Below, piece after piece: positions 16,867 to 25,620 of a stretch of 64,000 nt of DNA. The stretch is from NCBI GenBank assembly GCA_016794585.1, contig JAEUJM010000009.1:62001-126000 (forward strand). The letters are read 5' to 3'. Every line of letters starts with the position of its first letter. Within the stretch, counting starts at the first letter, position 1. The notes beneath the pieces are model-generated. The model had not been told where the DNA came from. It did no database searches and worked only from the letters and a program-made list of their open reading frames with translations. Origin of the DNA: Acidimicrobiales bacterium (GTDB lineage Bacteria; Actinomycetota; Acidimicrobiia; Acidimicrobiales; DATDAH01). A program made the position numbers and the translations under genes.

Positions 16867-18087
16867 CTATCCGACGGCGCCCGAGGTCTTGAGGGCGATG
16901 AGCTGGTCCCAGTCCATCCCGAGGGCGAGCAGCACCTCGTCGGTGTGCTCGCCGTGGCCGGGGCATCGGGTGATCTCGGTCGGCGTCTCGTCGAACTGGG
17001 CCGGGCTGGCCACCAGCTGCACGTCCTGGCCGTTCGCCGCGGTCATCGTCGGGAGGTAACCGTTGGCGACCACCTGGGGATCCTCGTAGAGCTCGTCGAG
17101 GGTCTGGAAGGGGGCCCAGGCGCCGGCGAAGTCCTCGAGCACCTCGCGCCAGTGGTCGAGGGGGTGAGCCGCGAAGGCCTCGTCGAGCAGGGTGATGCAC
17201 TCGACGCAGTTGGCGGCGCGCGCGGCCGAGTCGACGAAGCGCTCGTCGGTGGCCATCTCGGGCTTGCCGAGCCGGGTGACCAGGTCGGCCCAGAACTTGT
17301 CGCTCTGCAACAGGACGAGCATGACGTGGCGGTCGTCGCCGGTGCGGTAGATGGCGACGCCCGGGTTCGGGTTCTGGCGTCGATCGCCGCCCGTGGGGAT
17401 CTTGGAGAAGCCGAACAGCTTCGACGCCACCACGAGCGGCGAGATCTGCCACATCGAGGTGGCCATGAGCGACACGTCCACGATGCTCGCCTCGCCGGTG
17501 CGCTCGCGCTTGAACAGGGCGCTGGCGATGGCGCCGGCGACGGCCAGGCCACCCATCACGTCGCCGAAGGCGGGCGCGGCCTGGCCCATGGGCCACCCGT
17601 CGCGGTCGGGCATCACCGCGGCCATGCCGGCGCGGGCCCAGTACGACGTGCCGTCGTAGCCCGCCTTCTCGGCGTCGGGGCCCTTGGTGCCCTGGCCGGT
17701 GCCGCGGGCGATGATGAGGTTCGGGTTCCGTGCGCGCAGGTCGTCGTTGTCGATCTTCAGCTTGCGCCGCACCTGGGGCAGGTAGTTGGTGAGGAACACG
17801 TCGGCGGTCTCGACCAGCTTCAGGAGCGCCTCGCGCCCGTCGGGGTGGGAGAGGTCGAGGGCCACGGACTTCTTCCCGTGGTTGGGCTGCTCCATCATGA
17901 AGTTGACGCCCTCGGCGCCGCCCGGGAGCAGCCCCGACGTGACCAGGCCCCGCTGCGGGTCGCCCGTCTCGGGGTGCTCGATCTTCAGGACCTCGGCCCC
18001 CTGGTCGACCAGGACCGCCCCCGCGGAGGGGACGAACATCCAACTCGCCACCTCGACGACCCGGATGCCCTCCAGTGGTCCCGCCAT
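16867..18087 (-). CDS. CaiB/BaiF (family III) CoA-transferase
   Basis: 406 aa. The N-terminal EGIRVVEVASWMFVPSAGAVL, GAEVLKIEHPETGD, NHGKKSVALDL and the segment APAFGD with Asp176 at the expected position of the aspartyl-CoA nucleophile define a class III CoA-transferase or racemase. It moves CoA from an acyl-CoA donor to a carboxylic acid, or epimerises an alpha-methylacyl-CoA. It lies 56 nt downstream of a P450 on the same strand, which suggests oxidation of a substrate to an acid that is then thioesterified. The exact substrate is unknown. Confidence 0.9.
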   Translation of the reverse strand: MAGPLEGIRVVEVASWMFVPSAGAVLVDQGAEVLKIEHPETGDPQRGLVTSGLLPGGAEGVNFMMEQPNHGKKSVALDLSHPDGREALLKLVETADVFLTNYLPQVRRKLKIDNDDLRARNPNLIIARGTGQGTKGPDAEKAGYDGTSYWARAGMAAVMPDRDGWPMGQAAPAFGDVMGGLAVAGAIASALFKRERTGEASIVDVSLMATSMWQISPLVVASKLFGFSKIPTGGDRRQNPNPGVAIYRTGDDRHVMLVLLQSDKFWADLVTRLGKPEMATDERFVDSAARAANCVECITLLDEAFAAHPLDHWREVLEDFAGAWAPFQTLDELYEDPQVVANGYLPTMTAANGQDVQLVASPAQFDETPTEITRCPGHGEHTDEVLLALGMDWDQLIALKTSGAVG

Positions 18088-18103
18088 GGCCTACCTCTTT
18101 CGG

Positions 18104-18130
18104 TCGATGTGCTCGATGTGCTCGATGTGG
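18104..18130. repeat. Three tandem 9-bp units (TCGATGTGC)
   Basis: Two perfect copies of TCGATGTGC and a third ending in G lie between the P450 stop and the CoA-transferase start. They probably reflect slippage. No regulatory role is evident. Confidence 0.6.
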
Positions 18131-18143
18131 TGTCGGGCCGCGG

Positions 18144-19370
18144 CTACGCCGTCGCCGGCCGGGCCAGGACCATCGGGAAGTGCTCGATGGAGCGGATGCC
18201 GGCGGTGTAGACGAGCTCGTGGCCCTCGGGCACCGAGTAGTCGGGGATGCGCCGGTGCCACTCACGCAGGGCGATGCGCAGCTCGAGGCGGGCCAGGTGC
18301 GAGCCGAGGCAGCGGTGGATGCCGCCCCCGAAGGCGATGTGGCGGTTGACTTCGCGGTCGAAGCGCACCTCGTCGGCGTCCTCGAGGAACTCCTCGTCCG
18401 TGTTGGCCGAGCCGATGAGGGCGATGACGTGGTCGCCCTTCTTGACCGGGCAGCCGGCGATCTCGGTGTCGGCCACCGCCGCCCGCACGATGCCCATCAC
18501 GGGCGTCTCCCAGCGGAGCATCTCCTCGACCGCGGAAGGGATGAGCTCGGGGTCCTCCACGATCTGGCGACGGTGGTCGGGGTGCTCGGCCAGGAAGGCG
18601 AACATGCAGTCCAGCGTGGCGGTGACCGTGTCGAGCCCGGCGATGAGGAACAGGAAGCAGATGTCGAGGATCTCGTGGCGGGTGAGGCGGACGCCGTCGA
18701 CCTCCGTGGCGAGGAACTCGCTGAGCAGGTCGTCCCGGGGCTCGCGCTCGCGCTCGTCGAGCACCTCGTCGAAGTAGGCGTAGATCGAGTCAGCGGTGGC
18801 CTTCTGGTGGGCCACCGCCTCTGGGGTGCCGAAGGCGGTGCCCACGACGTGGTTGGGGCGGATGATGCCGTCCTTCATCGCGAGGAAGGTCGGCAGGTTC
18901 TCGAGGGGCAGGCCCAGCAGGGTGAGGAACACCTGGGTCGGGAACCGCGTCGAGAAGTCGGCGGCGAAGTCGATCTCGGTGCGGTCGTCCAGCTCGTCGA
19001 TGAGCTCGTTGACCAGTTCGGTGACCGGCTCCTCGAGCTCGGCCGCCACCTTGCGGGGAGCGAAGAGCGGGTCGAGGATCCTGCGGTACTTCTTGTGGTC
19101 GGGCGGGTCGATCTGGAGCGGGATCATGGGGCGGACGTTCTGGAGGTCCACCGCGGACATGTTCGACGAGAAGACGTCGGCCTGGCGGAGGGCCTCGTCC
19201 ACCTCGGCCCGACCGGCCAGCACCACGCTGCCCTCCATGGGGAGCACCCGCATGGCGGCGCGCATCTCGGCGAAGACCGGCTGCGGCGCCCGGGCCATAG
19301 CCGGGTCCATCTGGCTGAACGGGTCCTCCTCCGGTGTCTCGTCGTCCACCGGGGCCGTGGTCTCGCTCAT
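18144..19370 (-). CDS. Cytochrome P450 (first gene of the - strand CoA-transferase operon)
   Basis: 408 aa. The I-helix motif is LIAGLDTVTATL, which has Asp-Thr where many P450s have Glu-Thr or Asp-Thr. The ExxR is EEMLR and the heme loop FGGGIHRCLG has ligand Cys354. It is soluble and needs separate redox partners. It is the first gene of the minus-strand operon that continues with the CoA-transferase, the tandem TetR and the CoA ligase. A well-formed promoter lies upstream (19379-19407). RRILDPLFAPRKVAAE and similar stretches are general P450 sequence, so no substrate class is proposed. Confidence 0.92.
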   Translation of the reverse strand: MSETTAPVDDETPEEDPFSQMDPAMARAPQPVFAEMRAAMRVLPMEGSVVLAGRAEVDEALRQADVFSSNMSAVDLQNVRPMIPLQIDPPDHKKYRRILDPLFAPRKVAAELEEPVTELVNELIDELDDRTEIDFAADFSTRFPTQVFLTLLGLPLENLPTFLAMKDGIIRPNHVVGTAFGTPEAVAHQKATADSIYAYFDEVLDEREREPRDDLLSEFLATEVDGVRLTRHEILDICFLFLIAGLDTVTATLDCMFAFLAEHPDHRRQIVEDPELIPSAVEEMLRWETPVMGIVRAAVADTEIAGCPVKKGDHVIALIGSANTDEEFLEDADEVRFDREVNRHIAFGGGIHRCLGSHLARLELRIALREWHRRIPDYSVPEGHELVYTAGIRSIEHFPMVLARPATA

Positions 19371-19378
19371 CCCCGCCG

Positions 19379-19407
19379 ACGCTACGACCGTCTAACGCGA
19401 GCGTCAA
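19379..19407 (-). promoter_or_regulatory. Promoter of the P450 operon
   Basis: Read on the minus strand: TTGACG (19402-19407), exactly 17 nt spacer, TAGCGT (19379-19384), then a GGCGGGG ribosome binding stretch before the ATG at 19370. An imperfect inverted repeat (TAACGC-GA-GCGTCA, 19393-19406) overlaps the -35 box and may be an operator. Confidence 0.55.
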
Positions 19408-19452
19408 TTAGCGCCCGATGACCGAGGATCGTGTCAGGCACGGAGAAGATTG

Positions 19453-19462
19453 AACGAGCGTT
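19453..19462. promoter_or_regulatory. Operator candidate AACGAGCGTT (site 1 of 5)
   Basis: This is one of five AACGnnCGTT sites in the window, in the extended context TGAACGAGCGTTAAAA. It lies 24 nt before the ATG of the VOC lipoprotein, beside an AT-rich stretch containing TATAAG (19467-19472), and also in the divergent gap shared with the P450 operon. Confidence 0.5.
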
Positions 19463-19485
19463 AAAATATAAGTAACGTCCCCGGG

Positions 19486-20043
19486 ATGCGCCGAACTCGG
19501 GTGGTGATCGCCGCAGCAGCCGTGATGATCGTGCTGGCGGGCTGCTCGAGCGGGGGCGGGGCGGACGACGCCGCGTCGACCACCACCGAAGCGCCGGCGT
19601 CGACCACCACGACCGACGACGGGGTGGTCGAGATGTCGATCCCCGACGCGACCGAGTCGGCCTCGCCCGCCGCGGAGGGAGCGGCGTCGGGGACGGTGAT
19701 CATGCTCAAGCTCCACGTGGGCGACGTCGACGACGCCACGACCTTCTACGAGACGGTCTTCGGGGCCACGACCGCCTACGAGCTCGGCGACGGCATCCGG
19801 GTGCTGACGATGGCGGACGGCCCGGGGTTCATCCTCATCGAGGACGCGCCCGGCGAGGCGGACGAGTGGAACGGGAGCTTCTTGATCCAGGTGCCGGACC
19901 TCGCCGCCGCGGTCGCGCTGGCCGAGGAGAACGGCGCCACCTCCGAGCAGGCGTTCGAGGGCTCGCCCGGCGGTCAGGAGGCGCGATCGGTCGATCTGCT
20001 CGACCCGTGGGGCAACCAGATCGAGATCCTCCAACTCGACTGA
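19486..20043 (+). CDS. Lipoprotein with a glyoxalase/VOC domain
   Basis: 185 aa. A lipoprotein signal (VMIVLAGC, Cys20) is followed by a Ser/Thr/Ala-rich linker to about residue 68, then one vicinal-oxygen-chelate domain (IMLKLHVGDVDDATTFYETV, a VLTMADGPGFILIED strand, and the closing LLDPWGNQIEILQLD). VOC proteins are normally cytosolic (glyoxalase, dioxygenase, resistance proteins). A lipid-anchored extracytoplasmic VOC protein is unusual and suggests binding of a small ligand at the cell surface. Candidate metal ligands are His77 in KLHVG and the late Glu; whether a metal is bound is open. It is followed after 3 nt by the TIM-barrel gene. Confidence 0.85.
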   Translation: MRRTRVVIAAAAVMIVLAGCSSGGGADDAASTTTEAPASTTTTDDGVVEMSIPDATESASPAAEGAASGTVIMLKLHVGDVDDATTFYETVFGATTAYELGDGIRVLTMADGPGFILIEDAPGEADEWNGSFLIQVPDLAAAVALAEENGATSEQAFEGSPGGQEARSVDLLDPWGNQIEILQLD

Positions 20044-20046
20044 GCC

Positions 20047-20829
20047 GTGTCGGACGTCGACGATCGCCCGCAGCTCGGGCTGCAGCTCTTCACGCTGCGC
20101 TCGTCGGGGGAGGGCCTCCTGCGCCTGCTGCCGAGGGTGGCGGCACTGGGCTACCGGGGCGTCGAGCTCTACGGCGGGCAACTGGCTGACGTCGACCCCG
20201 ACGACGCACGGACGGTCCTGAACCAGGTCGGCCTCACCGTGCCGAGCGCCCTTGCGGGCCTGTCGGCGGCGGGCCGCTTCGACGAGGACGAGCTGGAGCG
20301 GCTGCAGGCGATCGGCGTCGAGCACGTGGTGGTCCCACTTCTCTGGGTCGACCAGTTCGCCGATGCCGATTCGGTGGCTGCCGCCGCAGAGCGGCTGAAC
20401 GGCGCCCAGGCCCAGCTGGCCCGACGCGGTCTCGTGCTCGGCTACCACAACCACCACTGGGAGCTCACCCCGCTCGACGACGGCCGGCCGGCGCTGCTGC
20501 ACCTGTTCGAACGGCTCGATCCCGCCGCCGTCGCCGAGGTCGACCTCTACTGGGTGCACGTCGCCGGTGTCGATCCCGCAGCCCTGGTGGGCGAGCTGGG
20601 CGACCGGGCGCGCCTGCTGCACGTGAAGGACGGCCCCGGCGACGATCCGTCCGCTCCGCAGGTCGCGCTCGGCGAGGGTGCCCTCGCCCTGGCGGCGGCG
20701 CTCCAGGCGGCATCCTCGGCGACCTGGCACCACGTCGAGCTCGACCAGTTCGACGGCGACGCGTGGGCGCCCGTCGTCGCCAGCGCCGACTACCTGTCCG
20801 ACCTCGGCCTCACCCGCTGCGGCCGCTGA
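20047..20829 (+). CDS. Sugar phosphate isomerase/epimerase-like TIM barrel (AP endonuclease 2 fold)
   Basis: 260 aa. LGLQLFTLR at the N-terminus, LGYRGVELYGG, GLVLGYHNHHWEL and LLHVKDGPG are hallmarks of the xylose-isomerase-like TIM barrel family that includes IolE/IolI, hydroxypyruvate isomerase and 3-dehydroshikimate dehydratase-like proteins. The metal-site residues Glu, His and Asp are present (VELYGG, NHHWE, EVDLYW, HVKD). GTG start 3 nt after the VOC lipoprotein stop, so probably the same transcript. The substrate is undetermined. It converges on the TetR gene. Confidence 0.85.
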   Translation: MSDVDDRPQLGLQLFTLRSSGEGLLRLLPRVAALGYRGVELYGGQLADVDPDDARTVLNQVGLTVPSALAGLSAAGRFDEDELERLQAIGVEHVVVPLLWVDQFADADSVAAAAERLNGAQAQLARRGLVLGYHNHHWELTPLDDGRPALLHLFERLDPAAVAEVDLYWVHVAGVDPAALVGELGDRARLLHVKDGPGDDPSAPQVALGEGALALAAALQAASSATWHHVELDQFDGDAWAPVVASADYLSDLGLTRCGR

Positions 20830-20835
20830 GCCGCG

Positions 20836-21531
20836 TCAGAGGAGGCGGGGGCGCTCGGGTGGCTCGCCGGCGCCGGCCGATGCGTCGAGGCGCTGGAGCG
20901 TCGCGGGGGAGGGGTCGGCGCGGAGGAAGCCGGTGAGTCCGTCGAGCAGGGCGTTGGCGAACACGTCGAAGGGCACCTCGACCACGCCGGCGTCGACCGC
21001 CCGCTCCCGATCGGCGGCGGCGTGCACCGCCATGGTCTGGGCCTGTTCGATGCGCAACGACCGCAGCGGCTCGGGCAGGTCGGCGAGCAGGCGCTCGAGG
21101 TCGGCGCGGAGCTCGTCACTCGAGCGCTGGCCCTCGGGAGGCAGGTCGAGGTGGTCACGGGCCGAGCCTCGCTCGTGGCGCTGCAGCTGCTCGACGAACG
21201 AGACGTAGTGGTTCTCCGGGTCCTCGGCGAGGGCGAGCACGGGGAGGAAGTGGGCCTCGAGTCGGGAGCGGAGGTCGTCGAGGTCGCACCGGGCCACGAG
21301 GAGGCGGCGATCGGCCAGCAACTGCGGCAGGCGGTGCTGGAAGATGGCCCGGATCAGGCCGTCCTTCGACCCGAAGTGGTAGTGGACGGCCGAGTTGTTG
21401 GCCGAGCCCGCGGCCGCGGCGATCTGGCGGAGCGACACGCCCTCGACGCCGTCGCGGGCGAACAGCCGCTCGGCCGCCACCACGAGGCGCAGCGCGCTGG
21501 CCGACGGGGCGGGATCGGCGGCGAGGCTCAC
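20836..21531 (-). CDS. TetR-family transcriptional regulator
   Basis: 231 aa. The N-terminal helix-turn-helix (LVVAAERLFARDGVEGVSLR, QIAAAAGSANNSAVHYHFGS, KDGLIRAIF) is followed by a helical ligand-binding domain. It lies downstream of the ALDH-SDR-HIBADH-CMD operon on the same strand, separated by 153 nt containing a 46-bp direct repeat whose second copy spans its GTG start and RBS. It is the likely regulator of that operon. Confidence 0.9.
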   Translation of the reverse strand: MSLAADPAPSASALRLVVAAERLFARDGVEGVSLRQIAAAAGSANNSAVHYHFGSKDGLIRAIFQHRLPQLLADRRLLVARCDLDDLRSRLEAHFLPVLALAEDPENHYVSFVEQLQRHERGSARDHLDLPPEGQRSSDELRADLERLLADLPEPLRSLRIEQAQTMAVHAAADRERAVDAGVVEVPFDVFANALLDGLTGFLRADPSPATLQRLDASAGAGEPPERPRLL

Positions 21532-21661
21532 GCTTCCCGCTCCTGGCTCGTACCTCGCCGGGCCGCTCGCTTCGCCGTTCGCGCCACGGAGGCCGGGCCC
21601 ACGCCGATTCTGGTCAGGCTCACGTTTCCCGCTCCTGGCTCGTACCTCGCCGGGCCGCTCG
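21524..21661. repeat. 46-bp direct repeat spanning the tetR translation start
   Basis: Copies at 21524-21569 and 21616-21661 are identical except for one base. Read on the minus strand, each copy contains the same Shine-Dalgarno-like stretch and a GTGAGCCT. One copy is the real start region of the TetR gene; the other lies 92 nt upstream and leads into a short spurious frame. A local duplication or a dispersed repeat is implied. Confidence 0.75.
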
Positions 21662-21684
21662 GGCCACGCCCTCGTTCCTCGGGC

Positions 21685-22440
21685 TCACTCCTGCGCAGTC
21701 TGCCACTGCGCCGCGACGTCCCGGAGCACGGTGGCCCGCTCGCGGCTCGCGTAGGCGTCGAAGTGCAAGATCAGCTCCTGCATCTCGTCCCAGGTGATGT
21801 CGCCCGACCCGAGGGCGGAGGTCACGTGCGACCAGATCGGCCCGATGGCGTCGCTCACGCCGACGCAGGGGACGGTCACCAGGCGGCGGTCGCGGCGGCT
21901 CAGGCCGGGCCGCTGCCAGAGGTGGCCGAACACGAAGTTCAGGATCCCGGCGTGGAAGTAGGGCGAGTCCTGGCCGGGTGCGTCGATGAGGTTGACCTCG
22001 ACGAACGACTCGATGCCGCCGGCGATCCGCTCGGCGTGGCGCTCGGGGCCGAGCTCGTCGTGCGAGCGCTCGGGGAACGGCGGGGTGGGCTCGCCCCGCT
22101 CCTCGTGCAGGCGCTGCCACTGGCCCCGCACCGTCATCTCCAATTGCGAGGCCCGGGGCCAGCCGCAGTAGACGGCGAAGTGCAGGGTGATCTCGTTCAG
22201 CTCGTCGATGGTGAGGTCACCCGTGGCCAGGGCCGCGTAGACGTGGGCGTCCATCTCGGCCACGTCGACGGCGGCGCTGAGGCAGGCGATGGTCACGATG
22301 CGCCGGTCGCGGACGCTCAGCCCCGGCCGGGTCCAGATGGCGCCGAAGAGGCGTTCACGGTCCGCCCGGTCGAGCGGGGTCGGGGCGTCCGGCGGGTCCA
22401 CCGCCATGATCGCCCGGTAGGTCTCGTCGACGTCGGTCAC
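21685..22440 (-). CDS. Tandem carboxymuconolactone decarboxylase-like protein
   Basis: 251 aa with two CMD-fold halves: about residues 30-105 (IWTRPGLSVRDRRIVTIACL, LATGDLTIDELNEITLHFAV) and about 165-245 (LWQRPGLSRRDRRLVTVPCV, LGSGDITWDEMQELILHFDA). Neither half has the CxxC motif of AhpD peroxidases, so a decarboxylase or isomerase-like role is likelier. The GTG start overlaps the HIBADH-like gene by 4 nt. It is the last of four tightly coupled genes on this strand. Confidence 0.85.
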   Translation of the reverse strand: MTDVDETYRAIMAVDPPDAPTPLDRADRERLFGAIWTRPGLSVRDRRIVTIACLSAAVDVAEMDAHVYAALATGDLTIDELNEITLHFAVYCGWPRASQLEMTVRGQWQRLHEERGEPTPPFPERSHDELGPERHAERIAGGIESFVEVNLIDAPGQDSPYFHAGILNFVFGHLWQRPGLSRRDRRLVTVPCVGVSDAIGPIWSHVTSALGSGDITWDEMQELILHFDAYASRERATVLRDVAAQWQTAQE

Positions 22441-23300
22441 CGTTCGGCTCCTGTCTCGGTCTCTGTCTCGGTTCGGCCGGGGCTCGGGCGGTCGACGCCC
22501 ATCTCGCGGAGGGCGTCGTCGGCGGCCCGCACGAGGGTCGACGCGGCGGGGTCCGCGCCAGTGCGGTCCGCGAGGATCCCGACGTCCTTGGCCAGGAGGG
22601 CGCCGGCGAGCTGGGCCATGAGCTCGAGGTCGTAGGCGCCGCCGCCGGCAACCACCTCCGCGGCGTAGCTGCGGCCGCTCCCGCTCGACAGGACGGTCGC
22701 CACCGCGGCGAGGTCGAGTCCCTTCACCCGCGCCAGCGCGAATCCGTCGGCGGCCACCGCCAGGTGGGCGGCGAACAGCGTGTTGTTGAGCACCTTCACG
22801 TCCTGGCCCGCGCCGAGGGGGCCCAGGTGCAGGACCGGGTCGCCGAAGGTGGCCAGGATCGGGCGGCACCGCTCGACCACCTCGTCGGGACCGCCCACCA
22901 TGACCAGCAGCTCGCCCTCGGCGGCCTTGTGGCCACCGCCGCTGACCGGCGCGTCGAGCACGTGGAGCTCCGGGAAGTCGGCTTGGAGGCGCAGGCAGGT
23001 GTCGGGGTGGACGGTGCTGTGCACGATCACGACCGACCCGGGGGCCATGGCGGCCAGCGCGCCGTCGGAGCCGCGCAGCACGTCGTCCACGCCGGCGTCG
23101 TCGACCACGCAGACGCCGAGGACGTCGACGGCGGCGCCGAGCTCGCTCAGGCTCTCGGCCACGGTGGCGTCCGAGTCGGCGAAGGGCTCGAGGGTCTCGG
23201 GCCGGCGGGCCCAGAGCGTGGTGGCGAAGCCGGCCTCGGCGATGCGCCGGGCCATGGGCCCGCCTTGGCTGCCGAGGCCGATGAAGCCGACGCGGGTCAT
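22437..23300 (-). CDS. 3-hydroxyisobutyrate dehydrogenase-like (beta-hydroxyacid dehydrogenase)
   Basis: 287 aa. Rossmann motif VGFIGLGSQGGPMA at residues 4-17, substrate-binding signature APVSGGGHKAAEG, and the catalytic lysine segment GQDVKVLNN define the NAD(P)-dependent beta-hydroxyacid dehydrogenase family (HIBADH, tartronate semialdehyde reductase, GLYR). The C-terminus carries a repeated Thr-Glu tail. It overlaps the SDR upstream and the CMD-like gene downstream by 4 nt each. With an aldehyde dehydrogenase in the operon, it may oxidise a beta-hydroxy acid to a semialdehyde. Confidence 0.9.
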   Translation of the reverse strand: MTRVGFIGLGSQGGPMARRIAEAGFATTLWARRPETLEPFADSDATVAESLSELGAAVDVLGVCVVDDAGVDDVLRGSDGALAAMAPGSVVIVHSTVHPDTCLRLQADFPELHVLDAPVSGGGHKAAEGELLVMVGGPDEVVERCRPILATFGDPVLHLGPLGAGQDVKVLNNTLFAAHLAVAADGFALARVKGLDLAAVATVLSSGSGRSYAAEVVAGGGAYDLELMAQLAGALLAKDVGILADRTGADPAASTLVRAADDALREMGVDRPSPGRTETETETGAER

Positions 23301-24097
23301 CCCTGCTCTCCGATCATCCGCTGGAGGTACGCCTCGATGTCGTCCGTGCGCTCGCGCAGCTCGTCGTGGATCTCGGGGGCGGTGACCACCAGGAAGGTGC
23401 CGCCCGCCACCGCCTCGGCCACGAGCTCGCCCACCGCCTCGGGCTCGACCAGCTCGTGCTGGGGCGCCCGGGGCGTGGCCGCCTCGCCGTAGAAGCTGAT
23501 CTGCTCGAGGATGTTGGTGATCACGCCCGACGGGCACAGGCAGGTGACGCCGACGCCACGGGGCCCGAGGTAGATGGCGAGGGCCTCGGAGAGCCCGACG
23601 ACGGCGTGCTTGGTGGCGACGTAGGGCAGCCGGTCGAACCCGTAGGCGAGCAGCCCCGACGCCGACGCGGTGTTGACCACGTGGCCGTGACCCTGCTCGA
23701 GCAGGTGGGGGAGGAACACCAGGTTGCTCCGGGCGATGCTCAGCAGGTTCAGGTCGACGACCCGTTGCCACGCCTCCATGGGTATGGCCTCGGCCGGCCC
23801 CATGGCCAGCACGCCGACGTTGTTCATGACGAGGTCGAGGCGCCCGAACGCCTCGAGGCAGCGGGCGCGGAGCGCTTCGAGGTCGCCCTGCTCGGACACG
23901 TCGACCGCCAGCGCGACGGCCTCCCCGCCCGCCTCGGTGACGAGGGCGGCGGTCTCCTCGGCACGTGTGCCATCGAGGTCGCTCACCGCCACGCGTGCGC
24001 CGCGGCGGGCGAGGGACAGGGCGGTGGCCCGGCCGATGCCGCTGCCGGCGCCGGTGAGTGCGGCGGCGGCGCCGTCGAGATCGAGGGGGACGGTCAT
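23297..24097 (-). CDS. Short-chain dehydrogenase/reductase
   Basis: 266 aa classical SDR: cofactor motif TGAGSGIGRA, NNVG in place of NNAG, catalytic serine in NTASASG and the YxxxK in LPYVATKHA. The C-terminal extension (about residues 205-266) is longer than usual and acidic. It overlaps both neighbours by 4 nt (ALDH upstream, HIBADH-like downstream), so the four enzymes are certainly cotranscribed. The substrate is unknown. Confidence 0.9.
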   Translation of the reverse strand: MTVPLDLDGAAAALTGAGSGIGRATALSLARRGARVAVSDLDGTRAEETAALVTEAGGEAVALAVDVSEQGDLEALRARCLEAFGRLDLVMNNVGVLAMGPAEAIPMEAWQRVVDLNLLSIARSNLVFLPHLLEQGHGHVVNTASASGLLAYGFDRLPYVATKHAVVGLSEALAIYLGPRGVGVTCLCPSGVITNILEQISFYGEAATPRAPQHELVEPEAVGELVAEAVAGGTFLVVTAPEIHDELRERTDDIEAYLQRMIGEQG

Positions 24098-25566
24098 GCG
24101 ATCGCCACCGCCTTGGTCCGGACGAACTCCCGCAGGCCCTCCTCGCCGCCCTCCCGGCCGAAGCCCGAGATGCCGAGGCCGCCGAACGGCAGCTCGCAGC
24201 CGGTGACGGGGGAGGCGCCGTTGACGTACACACCGCCGGCGGCGAGACGCGGGACGAGGCGGTTGACCCGGTCCACGTCCTTGGTCCAGAGGTAGGAGGC
24301 CAGCCCGTACCGGGTGGCGTTGGCGATGGTCATGGCCTCCTCCTCGTCGGAGAAGCGCATCAGCGAGAGCACCGGGCCGAACACCTCGACCTGGCCGAGC
24401 TCGCTCTGCGGGTCGACCTCGCCGAACACCGTGGGCTCGACGAAGAAGCCCCCCGGGTCGGCGCCGTCGGGGACGCCGCCACCGGTGAGCAGGGTGCCGG
24501 CGCCCGAGTCGGCGGCCCGCTCGACCATGGCCAGGATGCGCTCCTGCGCCGCCTGGCTCACCACGGGACCCATCCCGATCGTGAGATCGAAGGGGTCGCC
24601 CACCGTGATGTCACGGGTGAAGCTCACCACCTTCTCGGCCAGCGCGTCGTAGACACCGTCCTGGACGACGAGGCGGGTGCCGAGCGCGCAACCCTGGCCG
24701 GCCAGGGTCTGGTGGACCGAGGCGGTGGCGAGGAAGGCGATGGCGTCGAGGTCCGGCGTGTCGTCGAACACGACGTTGGCCGACTTGCCGCCGAGCTCGA
24801 GCACGACCGGTGTCAGGTCCTCGGCACAGGCGACCACGATCCGCGAGGCGGTCGCGGGCCCGCCGGTGAAGCTCACCTTCTGGACGAGCGGGTGGCGGAC
24901 GAGGGCCTCGCCCGCCTCGGCGGTGCCGGGCAGCAGGTTGACCACGCCGGGCGGGATGCCCGCCTCGGCGACGCAGGTCATCAGGTGCTCGGTGGCGTAC
25001 GGCGTGAGCTCCGAGGGCTTGATGACCACCGTGTTGCCCGCGGCGAGGGCGGGCAGCACCTTCATGCCCACCGAGACCAACGGACCGTTCCAGGTGAGGA
25101 TGATCCCGACCACCCCGTAGGGCTCGGGCACCGTGAAGGCCAGCTCGCGTCCGTGGACCGGCGTCGAGGTCACCCGCCCCTCCACCTTGTCCGCCCACCC
25201 CGCGTAGTAGCGGGCGTAGTCGACCACCGAGGTGGCGGTGAAGTGGGCGATGCCCAGGGTCATGCCGTTGTCGAGCACGGACAGCCGGGCCAGCTCGGGC
25301 CGGGCCGCCTCGAGCAGGTCGGCGAGCCGGACGAGCGCGTCCCGGCGCTGCCACGGCGTCCAGGTCCGCCAGACCTCGAAGGCCGCGGCGGCGGCCCGCA
25401 CGGCGTCGTGCACGTCGTCGGGGCCGGCGAGCGGCACGGGCCCCTGGACCTCCCCGGTGGCCGGGTAGACGTGCTCGTGCACCCCCCCGCTCCCCGTCGT
25501 GCGCCGCTCGTCCCCGATGTGCAGGTGCACCTCGGGGACCGAGCGGTCGGTCTCGGTGTCGGTCAC
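24094..25566 (-). CDS. NAD(P)-dependent aldehyde dehydrogenase
   Basis: 490 aa ALDH superfamily. ILTWNGPLVSVGMKVLPALA (the cofactor-site region), the general base Glu257 in LELGGKSANVVFDD and the catalytic Cys293 in AGQGCALGTR, with the normal spacing of 36 residues. EVFGPVLSLMRF and the C-terminal LPFGGLGISGFGREGGEEGL are standard. It is the first gene of the - strand operon. The GTG start faces a divergent SDR across a 109-nt gap. It oxidises an aldehyde to an acid; the substrate is unknown. Confidence 0.92.
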   Translation of the reverse strand: MTDTETDRSVPEVHLHIGDERRTTGSGGVHEHVYPATGEVQGPVPLAGPDDVHDAVRAAAAAFEVWRTWTPWQRRDALVRLADLLEAARPELARLSVLDNGMTLGIAHFTATSVVDYARYYAGWADKVEGRVTSTPVHGRELAFTVPEPYGVVGIILTWNGPLVSVGMKVLPALAAGNTVVIKPSELTPYATEHLMTCVAEAGIPPGVVNLLPGTAEAGEALVRHPLVQKVSFTGGPATASRIVVACAEDLTPVVLELGGKSANVVFDDTPDLDAIAFLATASVHQTLAGQGCALGTRLVVQDGVYDALAEKVVSFTRDITVGDPFDLTIGMGPVVSQAAQERILAMVERAADSGAGTLLTGGGVPDGADPGGFFVEPTVFGEVDPQSELGQVEVFGPVLSLMRFSDEEEAMTIANATRYGLASYLWTKDVDRVNRLVPRLAAGGVYVNGASPVTGCELPFGGLGISGFGREGGEEGLREFVRTKAVAIA

Positions 25567-25620
25567 CGCGTCCCCCTCGTCCTCTGCGATCCGTCAGCCC
25601 GTCGGGCTGCTAAGACATCC

